Notes under the pieces: generated by a model
The model's input: the letters and a program-made list of their open reading frames with translations, nothing else
What the model was told of the DNA's origin: nothing
Databases searched by the model: none
Shown: positions 34,052 through 44,300 of the stretch, piece after piece
How the letters are laid out: every line of letters starts with the position of its first letter
Position numbering within the stretch: position 1 is the stretch's first letter
Program-made: the position numbers and the translations under genes
Assembly (NCBI GenBank): GCA_043811005.1
Contig: JBDRNO010000288.1
Location: 1 to 57,387 of the forward strand
From: JBDRNO01 sp043811005
GTDB lineage: Bacteria > Bacteroidota > Bacteroidia > NORP154
DNA: 57,387 bases
Direction: 5' to 3'

Positions 34052-35998
34052 CTATTGATATTTTATAATTTTTTTATAAATAAGTTCATTATTTGTTTTC
34101 AGTGATAAAGTATAAATTCCTGCTGCTAATGGATTGGAAAAATTTATTTTATGATAATTTGTGGTTGATTTGATTTTATCACAATAAACTTTTTGTCCGA
34201 GTGTATTAAATATTGATAAATCAGCGATCACGGGATTTTCATTATTAAAATAAATAGTTAAAGACGAATTAAAAGGATTGGGATAAATTTTAATATTAAA
34301 TTCCAAATTATCTTCAATCCCATCTGATGTTGCAACTACGGCAATTCCAGAGCAACTTGTCTGGCAGCTATCAGAGTCAGTAACAGTTACAGAATAATTA
34401 TAGGTGCCGGCTCCGGAAGGATAAACGTAAGTTGGAGTAGAATCTGTTGAACTGAAACCATCATCTCCTGACCATTGAAAAGAAAATGGAGGTATGCCGT
34501 TAGAAACACTCATATCAAATTGTGTATATGAACCTGCAGTAACAGTATCAGAAGAACATGTTACCATCATTAAGCCGGAACATAAAACGACTTGAGTTGT
34601 TCCACAATATGTGCCAACGCAGCTATTATTATCGGTAACAGTAACGGAATAATAATAAATTCCTGCTCCGGAGGGGAAAATATAGGATGGTATGGAATCA
34701 GTTGAGCTAAAGCCGTCATCACCGGTCCAACTGAAAGTCAAATTTCCGTTTCCTCCGGTAATAATTGGGGTAAAAACGGTTGGATTTCCCTGGCTTTCAA
34801 TGTTTGTGCTAACCGTAATAGTTGGAAAATTATCGCATATCTGGCCTGTTGCATCGGTCTTTATTAAATAAAAATCTTCATTACCAGCTCCCTCGCTGGT
34901 TGTACTTCCTACAATAACAAAACCTCCATCATCAGTTTGCTTCCCATCATAACCAATATCAAGACCGGAGCCACCAAAAGTTCTTGCCCATTCCTGATCA
35001 CCATTATTATCCGTTTTGATAATGAACACATCTTTATTGCCGTTTCTATATTTTCCTGTAAGAAGAAAACCATTATCGTTTGTTGTTTCTAATCCGAATA
35101 TTTCATCATATTCGGTTGAACCGGAATAATCTTTTTTCCATGTTTGGTTCCCGGCTGTATCTGTTTTCAATAAAAGAGGTTTGTATGTTGTCGAGACAAA
35201 TAATTTTCCGGCAACGGCATACCCATCAGGTATTTCAATTACATCGAAACCCATATGATTAACACTGCCGCCATAGGTTTCAGACCATTCTATTATACCA
35301 ATGCTATCTATCTTTATTAACAAAACATTATTTCTGTTAGTGGGGATATCATATTCAATACCGCAAAGAATAAATCCTCCATCTGAAGTGCAATAAGCTG
35401 AATTTAATTCCTGGATCTTATTGGTGTCAGTAGTAAATCCTATTTTCGTCCACAAAGTATCGCCATTAGATTTTAGTTTTACTGCGTAAGCATATTTTTC
35501 AGATACGGAAACATGAGAAAACCCGGCTATTAGATACCCCCCGTCAGGGGATTGTACCACATCATTTGCCCATTCTTTTGAGGCGGTACCAAAGGCATAT
35601 TCCCATTCAAGAATGCCTGAGTTATCCACTTTAACAACATACATATCATAATTGCCGGCAGATAAGGGCCCATCTGTCCAGCCAGCCATAATAAAACCCT
35701 CATCGTTCGTAATTGCACATGCATAAGCTCCATCATCACCTGCCCCTCCGTAATTTTTAGTCCATAATGTATCTCCGTCAGAATTAGTTTTAATGAGATA
35801 TATATCATAATTATTTATAGCTGCTGAACCGGCAATTATAAAATTTCCACCACTATCAATGTTAATTGAATATGCTTCGTCCCAGCCGGTTGTTCCGTAA
35901 GTTTTGGTGAAGGATGCCTGGGCAAAGACAATTTGTGCACTGATCAGAAGTAAAAATGAAATACTGAAAATAAGGTATAAAAAAGTGTTTTTCTTCAT
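34052..35998 (-). CDS. Secreted propeller-repeat protein with T9SS type A sorting domain
   Basis: A 648-aa exported protein. The signal peptide (about 1-26) ends in IVFAQ. About residues 28-390 hold six or seven repeats of about 50 aa with the pattern DGGF-I-AG-T, D-Y-IKTDS-GD--W-K-YGG, typical of delta-60/SBBP-like beta-propeller repeats. Two Ig/PKD-like domains follow, both with W-GDDGFSSTDS-P-Y (about 395-470 and 475-560). The final 80 residues are a type A sorting domain: KIYPNPFNSSLTIYF, LSIFNTLGQKVY, LAAGIYTLSLK. The propeller is a binding scaffold in other proteins; no enzyme motif is visible. It precedes the 4771-aa gene, separated by 153 bp that include two palindromes, and follows a likely terminator at 36064-36090. 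Confidence 0.93.
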   Translation of the reverse strand: MKKNTFLYLIFSISFLLLISAQIVFAQASFTKTYGTTGWDEAYSINIDSGGNFIIAGSAAINNYDIYLIKTNSDGDTLWTKNYGGAGDDGAYACAITNDEGFIMAGWTDGPLSAGNYDMYVVKVDNSGILEWEYAFGTASKEWANDVVQSPDGGYLIAGFSHVSVSEKYAYAVKLKSNGDTLWTKIGFTTDTNKIQELNSAYCTSDGGFILCGIEYDIPTNRNNVLLIKIDSIGIIEWSETYGGSVNHMGFDVIEIPDGYAVAGKLFVSTTYKPLLLKTDTAGNQTWKKDYSGSTEYDEIFGLETTNDNGFLLTGKYRNGNKDVFIIKTDNNGDQEWARTFGGSGLDIGYDGKQTDDGGFVIVGSTTSEGAGNEDFYLIKTDATGQICDNFPTITVSTNIESQGNPTVFTPIITGGNGNLTFSWTGDDGFSSTDSIPSYIFPSGAGIYYYSVTVTDNNSCVGTYCGTTQVVLCSGLMMVTCSSDTVTAGSYTQFDMSVSNGIPPFSFQWSGDDGFSSTDSTPTYVYPSGAGTYNYSVTVTDSDSCQTSCSGIAVVATSDGIEDNLEFNIKIYPNPFNSSLTIYFNNENPVIADLSIFNTLGQKVYCDKIKSTTNYHKINFSNPLAAGIYTLSLKTNNELIYKKIIKYQ

Positions 35999-36063
35999 GA
36001 TACTATCCCCTTAATAAATCCATTATTAATAAAATGTTAACGATAATTTTGTGTTTTCAAAAT

Positions 36064-36090
36064 CCTGTCAGAGTTTGGAACTCTGACAGG
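36064..36090 (-). terminator. Intrinsic terminator-like hairpin
   Basis: Perfect 12-bp arms (CCTGTCAGAGTT and its complement) surround a 3-nt loop, and further A-T and wobble pairs can extend the stem. On the minus strand it is followed by ATTTTG. It lies 26 bp past the stop of the 120-aa gene and before the 648-aa gene, so it would separate the two. Confidence 0.65.
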
Positions 36091-36115
36091 GTTTAATTTG
36101 AATTAAAGTGAATTT

Positions 36116-36478
36116 TTACTCTGTTATCTCAAAATATTCAGGATTTTCAGCATGTTTTTCATCTTTTTTTGTATTTACATATACAACAGTTAAATCACGC
36201 TTCATAAAGGCATTCATAAAGTCATCAATAGCTTCCTCCCTGGTATCGTACCATTTATATTTTTTATTATCAATAATAATGTATTCAGAAGTTGTATCTG
36301 TGATAGCCATATAGTGTATTTCCAAAGCCCGGCTTGAAGTGAACTTTTTATCGGAATTAATTTCAGTTTGTTTTACTTTTGAATTACTATTATTATTAGT
36401 TGTAGGTTTTTGTTGTGCAAAGGTCACAACACTAAAACAAATCAGCAACATTGTAAATAAAAATATTTTTTTTTCCAT
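36116..36478 (-). CDS. Small exported protein of unknown function (120 aa)
   Basis: I do not recognise the family. It has a signal peptide (about 1-21, ending VTFAQ), then an N/K-rich low-complexity linker (TTNNNSNSKVKQ). A compact domain follows with YIIIDNKKYKWYDTREEAID, LTVVYVNTKKD and a final NPEYFEIT. The mature protein is predicted periplasmic or surface-exposed, with no lipobox and no T9SS sorting domain. The NPEYFEI end resembles the NPDKYKIV end of the 178-aa protein at 56593-57129, which also heads a giant-gene block, but the rest does not align. Confidence 0.75.
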   Translation of the reverse strand: MEKKIFLFTMLLICFSVVTFAQQKPTTNNNSNSKVKQTEINSDKKFTSSRALEIHYMAITDTTSEYIIIDNKKYKWYDTREEAIDDFMNAFMKRDLTVVYVNTKKDEKHAENPEYFEITE

Positions 36479-36600
36479 ATTCCATATTATTTATGATTAT
36501 TTATTATTTAATATAAGTTACTAAATACTTACAGAGGTATAAGACGTAAAAATTAAAAATTGGTTGCCATAAATTTACTATTTTTATCAAAAATTATTTT

Positions 36601-38142
36601 ATGAGTAAAAATTGGTTTTTCATTCTTGCATTTATTGAAGGCAGTTCAGTTATGGCTATAGAGTTGCTTGGTGCTAAGATGATTGCTCCTTTTTACGGTA
36701 ATTCCCTGTTTGTGTGGACATCAGTATTAGGCATTACTTTAGCTGGATTAGCTTCAGGTTATTATTTGGGCGGTTTCGTTTCCCGGAAGTTTCCCAAAAC
36801 ACATACTATATTTTATGTTTTTATGATTGCGGCATTTTGGGTGGTCATTATGCCATTTTGGGCAAATTTTATTATGAAGGCAACTTTAATGTTTGGCTAC
36901 GAAATGGGTTCAATCGTTTCTTGTTTATGTTTCCTGTTTCCCCCAATGGTTTTTCATGGAATGATACCACCGGTACTAATTAATTTAATTACTGAAGATA
37001 TAGACAGATCAGGCAGTGTATCCGGAAATGTTTATGCAATTTCAACTATTGGCGGGGTTTTGATGACCTTTTTTACAGGTTTTTTTGTTATTCCTTATTT
37101 TGGACTGAAACCAAGCACTTTCACTATGGCAGTAATATTAGCCATTGTTCCATTCATATATTTTTTAAGAGAAAAAATATTGATATCGGTAGGCATTATT
37201 TTTTTCTCAGCGATCCTCATTTCTATCGGGATGTCACATAAACCAATGAAAAAGAATTCTCACATAAAGATATTGCACAAGAGCGATGGGTTGTTAGGTC
37301 AAATATTAATAGCAGATGATTTGAATACCCAAAAACGTTCATTACTGATCAATAATATATCACAAACATTCATGCATAATCCGACCGGGCGTGCACAATG
37401 GAAGTATGTTCACAGGATAGCGCTGTATTCTTCCATAAAACCGGCTGGTTCGAAAGTATTGGTTTGCGGATTAGGCGGGGGAAATTTAATAAACGAATTA
37501 AACAATTTGGACTTTGAAACAGATGCAGTGGAAATTGATGAAAGAATGGAAAAAGCTGCAAAAAAATATTTCAGGATGACCGGTAATGTGAATGTAATAG
37601 TTGATGATGCGAGGCATTACATCAGAACCAGCAGGAAAAAGTATGATATTATCGTCCTGGATATGAGCGCGGGTGAAAATCAACCCTCAAATATTTATAC
37701 TGTGGAATGTTTCAGGGAAATACAAGGGATATTAAATTCAGGCGGTATAATGTTCATTCATTACCAGAATGTTTTGGAAGGAGAATATGCTTTAGCTGTT
37801 AAGTCAATAGGCAAGACATTATTAGAATCCGGCTTTTATGCTAAGTTAATCGAGACTCAGCCAAAACAGGATAAGACTTCGGAGCTAATGCTTTTCGCAT
37901 CACTTGAGCCGGTTGACCTGGACTCATATTCATTTGAAAGAAGGGATAAGTTTGCCGATCCTTTTAATTTCCCGAGAGATAGCATCTTTATAGAAGATTA
38001 CGACTTCAGTGATGGCATTGTATTAACGGATGATGCTCCGGTGATGGACTTTTTGCACAAAAACACGTTTGAAACGACCAGGGAGGCGACAATAAAAACT
38101 TTAATTCCTATATTTTTGAAGGAGAAGATGGAGATATTATAA
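36601..38142 (+). CDS. Membrane-bound spermidine-synthase-like protein
   Basis: A 513-aa fusion. The N-terminal about 215 residues hold several membrane helices (SNWFFILAFIEGSSVM-like start, VFMIAAFWVVIMPFW, GGVLMTFFTGFFVIPYFG, ILISVGIIFFSAILISIG). The C-terminal part is a Rossmann-fold aminopropyltransferase-like domain with the nucleotide-binding loop VLVCGLGGGNL (about 284), VEIDERM (about 310), DDARHYI (about 337) and YDIIVLDMSAGENQP (about 350). Canonical spermidine synthases have D-x-x-D at the last site. Here the second acidic residue is replaced (DMSA), so the substrate may differ. It is the only gene on the plus strand and faces the 2756-aa gene. No other polyamine gene is present. 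Annotation as a polyamine enzyme should be treated as fold-level only. Confidence 0.88.
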   Translation: MSKNWFFILAFIEGSSVMAIELLGAKMIAPFYGNSLFVWTSVLGITLAGLASGYYLGGFVSRKFPKTHTIFYVFMIAAFWVVIMPFWANFIMKATLMFGYEMGSIVSCLCFLFPPMVFHGMIPPVLINLITEDIDRSGSVSGNVYAISTIGGVLMTFFTGFFVIPYFGLKPSTFTMAVILAIVPFIYFLREKILISVGIIFFSAILISIGMSHKPMKKNSHIKILHKSDGLLGQILIADDLNTQKRSLLINNISQTFMHNPTGRAQWKYVHRIALYSSIKPAGSKVLVCGLGGGNLINELNNLDFETDAVEIDERMEKAAKKYFRMTGNVNVIVDDARHYIRTSRKKYDIIVLDMSAGENQPSNIYTVECFREIQGILNSGGIMFIHYQNVLEGEYALAVKSIGKTLLESGFYAKLIETQPKQDKTSELMLFASLEPVDLDSYSFERRDKFADPFNFPRDSIFIEDYDFSDGIVLTDDAPVMDFLHKNTFETTREATIKTLIPIFLKEKMEIL

Positions 38143-38205
38143 ATGATATACTGATGCTGTTTGAGTTTGCAAGAAAGTTATTATTTCATCGAATTACGAA
38201 TTTTT

Positions 38206-38250
38206 TACGAACATACGAACTACGAACCGTTCGTAGTTCGTATGTTCGTA
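38206..38250. repeat. 45-bp perfect palindrome between convergent genes
   Basis: Two 22-bp perfect arms (38206-38227 and 38229-38250) surround a single C. It lies between the stop codons of the spermidine-synthase-like gene and the 2756-aa gene, so it could act as a two-way transcription end point. The words TACGAA/TTCGTA also occur after the 2156-aa gene (about 12781-12815), suggesting a repeat family. Confidence 0.8.
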
Positions 38251-38309
38251 TGTTTTTCGTACTTCGGTGGAGTAATTGTTTGCATTTTCATGTTCGCTGA
38301 ATATATAAG

Positions 38310-41300
38310 CTATTTTATTAAAGTCACATGCCCAATGAATTCATGAGTATCCCCGTTAAGGTCTTCTGTTCTGATTAGCCATATATACACGTCCATCTGT
38401 GCAATGTTTTCCCCACGGTTTGCCTTGCCATCCCAGCCGATATCTTCACCAAACCTGCCCTCTGTTTCATATATAAGATCGCCCCACCTGTCGTAAATAT
38501 ACATCTTGAATTCCTCTCCATAAACGCCAATACCTTTCGGGAAAAACACTTCATTTTTACTATCATCGTTTGGGGAAAAGGCGCTTGGTACAAAAAGGAC
38601 AAATTCGCTTTTGACCCAAACAGGACGCATTGCGGTATCCACACACCCATTGGTGTCTGTAACCTTAAGTATTACATTATGAGTCCCGGCACTCTCATAA
38701 GAGTGCTGTGGATTCTGTATTGATGAGTAGTTTGAATTAGACTCTTGTTCACCAAAATCCCATTCCCGGGAAACTATATTATAAAAAGAATTATCTGTAA
38801 AGATCACAGGGTTTTCAGTCATAGTTTCGGTGGGGGTCATGATAAATGCAGCCGTGGGAGGTGCCTGAACCTGGCTTGTAATATTATTTGAACATCCGTT
38901 ATTGTCATACACTATCAGCCCAACGTTAAAACTCACGGAAGTATCATAGGAATGGGTTACCATATCTACTGTTGCATCAACATCAAATGTAATGCCGTCA
39001 TAATCAAAATCCCATTCATAAGTATAAGGAGGTGAGCCATCGCTAACTATAGAATTAAACCGTGTTAAAGAAGGAATAGGTGGATCTTCACAAGTCCAGC
39101 CAAAACCAACTGTAGGTACCGGATTAACAGTAATGGGTTTTGTGGTATCATCAATACAACCTAAATCATCAGTAGCAATTAACGTAACATAATAAGTTCC
39201 AGGATCGGAATATATATGTGAAGGATTTTGACTATTATCAGTATTACCATCATCAAAATTCCAATTCCAGGATATTATATTTCCATTTGCACTGTAAGAC
39301 AGGTCAATAAAGTCAGTTGATTCTCCTTTACATGACACTGATGAAGAAAAATCAGATACTATCTGATTCAGTGCTAAGGTGAAAGATTGAGAAGCCGTAC
39401 AACCGTTTAAATCAGTTACTGTAACAATATAAGTTGTAGTTACCAATGGTGAAACTATATGTATGTTTGAATCAGGTAAACCATTATTCCAGCTATAAGT
39501 GTATCCATCGGAACCGGGGCCGCCTGTACCGCTTGTGCCACCGGTAGCGCTTGCCGAGATCTCAACAGGAACACTATAACATATTATTGTATCTCCTGAA
39601 GTAAATATTTCAATTAATTCCGGTTCATTAACTGTGGTAGTTGCAGAATCAACACAACCATTTAGGTCGGTAACGTTAACCGTATACGTTCCGGCAGTTA
39701 GCCAGGTAGCTGTATCATTGGATAGGGTTAAGAGATCATCCCATAGATAATAATATGGGAGTGTACCACCGACTATTACCACTGAAGCGGTTCCATTATT
39801 GCCCCCATTACAACTCACATCCGTTGTTGTGATAAAAGCAATTTCCGGACCTGAATTATCCCCAACCGTAACTGGTAATGTAAATGTGCAGCCATTATCG
39901 TCAGTAACTGTCACATCATAAGCACCTGCTGACAAGTTAGTGGCGGTTTCAGTATTTTGCCCAATAGGATTACCGAGGTCATCCAACCATTGGTAAGCAT
40001 AAGGCAGCGTTCCTCCTGAAGGATTAACATAAGCTACTCCATTAGCATTTCCGCAATTGGAAGGTGTACTTCCACCGGCGGAAATTAATTGAGTTGGTTC
40101 ATTAACAGTCATGTTTTCCACTGTACCACACCAGTTATTATCAGTAACAGTAACAAGATATGAGCCGGCATCAAGATTGGTTACCGTTGTAACATTACCA
40201 CCGGTCCCTATAGGAAGCCAGTTATATGTATAGGGTTGGGTTCCACCTGTTGGAGAAACGCTTATCTGGCCATCGTTAAACCCATTACAACTCACATCAG
40301 TTACAACAGGTATAATAACCAATTCATCCGGCTGGTTAATAACAGTGTTATTTGTAGTGATACATCCATTGGTATCTGTGATGAGAATATTAATGGATCC
40401 CGGGCAAAGAACGGTAGCCATATCAACAGTATCACCGCCGGGTGACCAGAAGTAAGTGTAAGGAGGGGTTCCGCCACCTGCTATTACAGAAGCACTACCA
40501 TCGCAAGTTCCATAACAGCTTGCATCGTTTGTCCACAGGATTGCACTGCCTAATGGTGACGGTTCATTAAGTACAAATATATCTGATTCAACACAACCGT
40601 TTGCATCAATAACCGTTACCGTATAGCTTCCTCCGGATAAGCCAAAAAGGTAATCATTTAAACCCATTGCAACAGTATCTCCATTGTTATCTCTCCATAA
40701 ATAAGTAAATGGTGAAGTGCCGGCAGATATATACACATTTGCAGTACCATTGTTATCTCCGTAACAGGGAATATCAGTGATCTTTATACTATCTATATCA
40801 GGGCCTACAATGTCATTTATAATAACCTGTAATGTAGCTGTACAGAAATTTGCATCAGTAACAATTGGATTATATACATTTGCAAACACGCTGTCAATAC
40901 AAGGTCCGGTAGTAACCATAGGATCGTTCCAGACGATAGTATACGGAAAAACACCACCGGCAACGTTAACGCAAGCCGAACCGTTTTGAAACCCGCAAGT
41001 AGATGATGTATTACTGCCTGATACCAAACTCAATTCCTGTGGTTGAGTAATTAAAACACTGCTTGTTATTACACACCCGTTAATATCTGTAATAGTAACA
41101 GTATATGTTCCGTCACATAAGCTGTCGGCAGTTGGTGTGGTTTGGAATGTAATGTCATCCCACAAATAATTATAAGGTGAAGCGCCACCTGAAACGTTAA
41201 CTGTAGCATTACCGTTACAATCACCAAAGCAACTAACATCATTGTCGGTAATGGCTCCGGTAAATGCAAATGGTTCGGTGAGAGTAATAGAAGCCACATC

Positions 41301-44300
41301 ATAACAACCGTTATTATCGCTAACAGTGATGGTATAAGTACCGGCACATAAGTTTATTGCCTGGTCACTGGACTGTCCGTCACTCCATGAATATGTATAA
41401 GGAGGGGTGCCGCCTGAAACTGTTGATTGGGCAAATCCATTACAATTGCCATAACAATCTATATCAGAGAATGACGAAATTGAAACCGTTATATCAGGTG
41501 GCTCATTAATGATAAATGAGGAAAATGCCGTACAGCTATTATCATCCGTAACTGTAATGTTATAAATAGCTGCACATAAGCTGTCTGCTACCTGTGTAAT
41601 ATCTCCATTAGACCATGAATAAGTGTATGGGGGGATGCCACCTCCTACTGAAACAGTGGCAAATCCATCGCAGGAACCATAACAGTTAGCATCTGCTTTT
41701 GTGATGGATAATGTTAAAGGAGCAGGTTCATTAAGGGTAACGGAAGTGTTTGATATACAATTATTTGCATCAGTGACCGTAACATTATAAGTTCCTGCAC
41801 TTAACCCTGTTGCCATAGCAGTAGTTTGTCCGCCAGCCGGTGGATCCCATAGATAAGTATATTGTCCGGTACCGCCACTTGCAGTAACCATTACAATTCC
41901 ATCGCTTGCCCCGTAACAACTCGGTTCGGAAACCGGTGATGTATTTGCTACAAGTATTGAAGGTTCATTGATAGTTACGCTTTCTGTTGTTATACAACCA
42001 TTATTATCGGTAATCTCAACGGTATAAATGTCCGCATCCAAACCGGTAGCTGTTGTAGTTGTTTGAGATCCGGGGTCGTTCCACAGGTAAGTATAGGGAG
42101 GCGTACCATCAAAAATCAGGACAGTAGCTTCTCCGTCACTGCCGACTTGACAACTAACGTCTATGCTGTCAGATATTGTAGCGCTTGGGCCGCCGGCATC
42201 ACTGACCGCACCTGTGCCAGTGCCGGTACAACCGTTTGCATCGGTAACGGTAACTGTATGAGTTCCGGCTAATAAACCGGTACAGGATTGGCTACTGCAT
42301 CCATTGTTCCAGTTGTAAGTAAATGGAGCGATGCCATTGGTAACAGATGCTGTAGCTGAACCGTCCGCCTGACCGCAATTAGCGGAAATAGTCGTTATAC
42401 TAACAACAATAGCCGGCGGCTCATTAATAGTAATATTGTTTGACCCGGCACATTCGTTGACATCAGTAACTGTAACATTGTAAGTTCCGGCACATAGCCC
42501 TGTTGCAGTAAGAGTGGTTTGATTATAGGTATCATCCCATAAATAAGTATATGAACCGGTACCCCCCGTAACAGAAGCAGCGGTATTACCATCACAGGCA
42601 CCATTACATATTGCATCATTACCTGTAACAGAGACTGTTACGGGGCTTGGCTGATTAATAACAATCGAATCAGTTACCGACACTGAATTAGCATCGGTTA
42701 TAGTAACGTAATAAATGCTGGCACATAAGCCGGTAATGTACTGTGTAATATATCCACCTGGAGTCCACACGTAAGTGTAGGGGGAAAGGCCTCCTGCAAC
42801 GGTTAAGTCAGCCGTACCGTTACAGTTTCCATTACAATCAATGCCGGTTCCAACAATAGATGTAATAATGGGAGGGGGTTCTGAAATTGTTATGCAAGTA
42901 TTGTCAGTACACCCAACAGCATCTGTAACAGTAACACACCAGGTGCCGGCACAAAGACCGGTTGCAATGGCAGTGGTTTGAGAGCCGGGGTCATTCCAGA
43001 GATAGGTGTATGGTAAAGTGCCGGATGTAAGGTTAACAGTTGCCTGACCATCGCAAATCCCAAAGCCGGAAGCATTAATAAATGATGAAATAACCGCACT
43101 GCCTCCCGGTATGTCATTAAGGATTAAGGTAGTTGTTGATGTGCATCCGTTTGCATCAGTAACGGTAATAATGAATGTTCCAGCTATTAATGCGGTGGCA
43201 CAATCAGTTGTTTGGGCGCTGGTGTCATTCCATAAATAATTATATGATGGAGTTCCTCCTGATGGAGTAACACAAGTGGATCCGTTTGCCAGCCCGCAAG
43301 ATGCATCGTTAACACTTGTTGAGAGGATAATAGCTGCCGGCTCGATGATGTTTACACTGGCAGCAATAGTACAACCTTTAGCATCTGTTGCAGTAACATC
43401 ATAAGGTCCGGCAGTAAGATTGATAATATCTTCGGAAGTTGCAAGATTGCTCCATAAATAATTATAAGGGCTGGTTCCGCCTGTGACGGTCAGATCGGCA
43501 GCTCCGTCACTGCTACCGTTACAACTAACATTAGTGCCGGAAATGGAAGCGGATAATGCAGATGGCTCATTAATAGTAACGTTTGCGGTTTTAATACAGC
43601 CATTAGCATCAGTAACAGTAACTGTATAAGGAGTATTAGCACACAGGTCGGGACTGGTTGCTGCGGTAGTTGAGTTCCCGGCATTATTCCACAGGTATGT
43701 ATATGCACCGGTTCCGCCTGAGACAGAGGCAGTAGCATCGCCATCGCATGTTCCGTTACAGCTTGCATCATTGCTACCGGTAACTGAAGCATTTAAAGCA
43801 GGGGGCTGTGTAATTGTAATGGAAGCAGAAGCTACACACCCACTGGCATCTGTAACGGAAACGCTATATGTAATTGCACACAATCCGGTAGCTGTTGTAG
43901 TTGTCTGTGAACCGGGATCATCCCACAGATAAGTATATGGAGGAGTTCCCCCGGATATTGAAGCTGTTGCTTGTCCGTCACAATCCCCGTTACATGATAC
44001 ATTGGTATTAACTGTAATTGATGCAGAGCCGCCACCGCCCAAATCATTAATATTAACTGTAGCAGTTTGCGTACAACCGTTGGCATCAGTTACAGTAACG
44101 GTATAGCTGCCGGATGATAAGGCGGTAGCAGTAGAGCCCGTTTGTAGCGGGCTTGTATTCCATGAATAAGTATATGGAGAAGTGCCTCCGTTAACATTTG
44201 CTGAAGCAGAGCCATCGGAGTTGCCGCAGGTAGCGTCAACAGTACTTGTGGTAATTGCAATAGCATTTGGCTGATTCACCGTATAATTAGCAGTGGTAGT

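Noticed and set aside
36541..36600. Promoter of the spermidine-synthase-like gene at TTG...TATTTTTA
   Set aside because: The -7 box does not match TAnnTTTG and the spacing is 16 nt, shorter than usual. Not strong enough to list.
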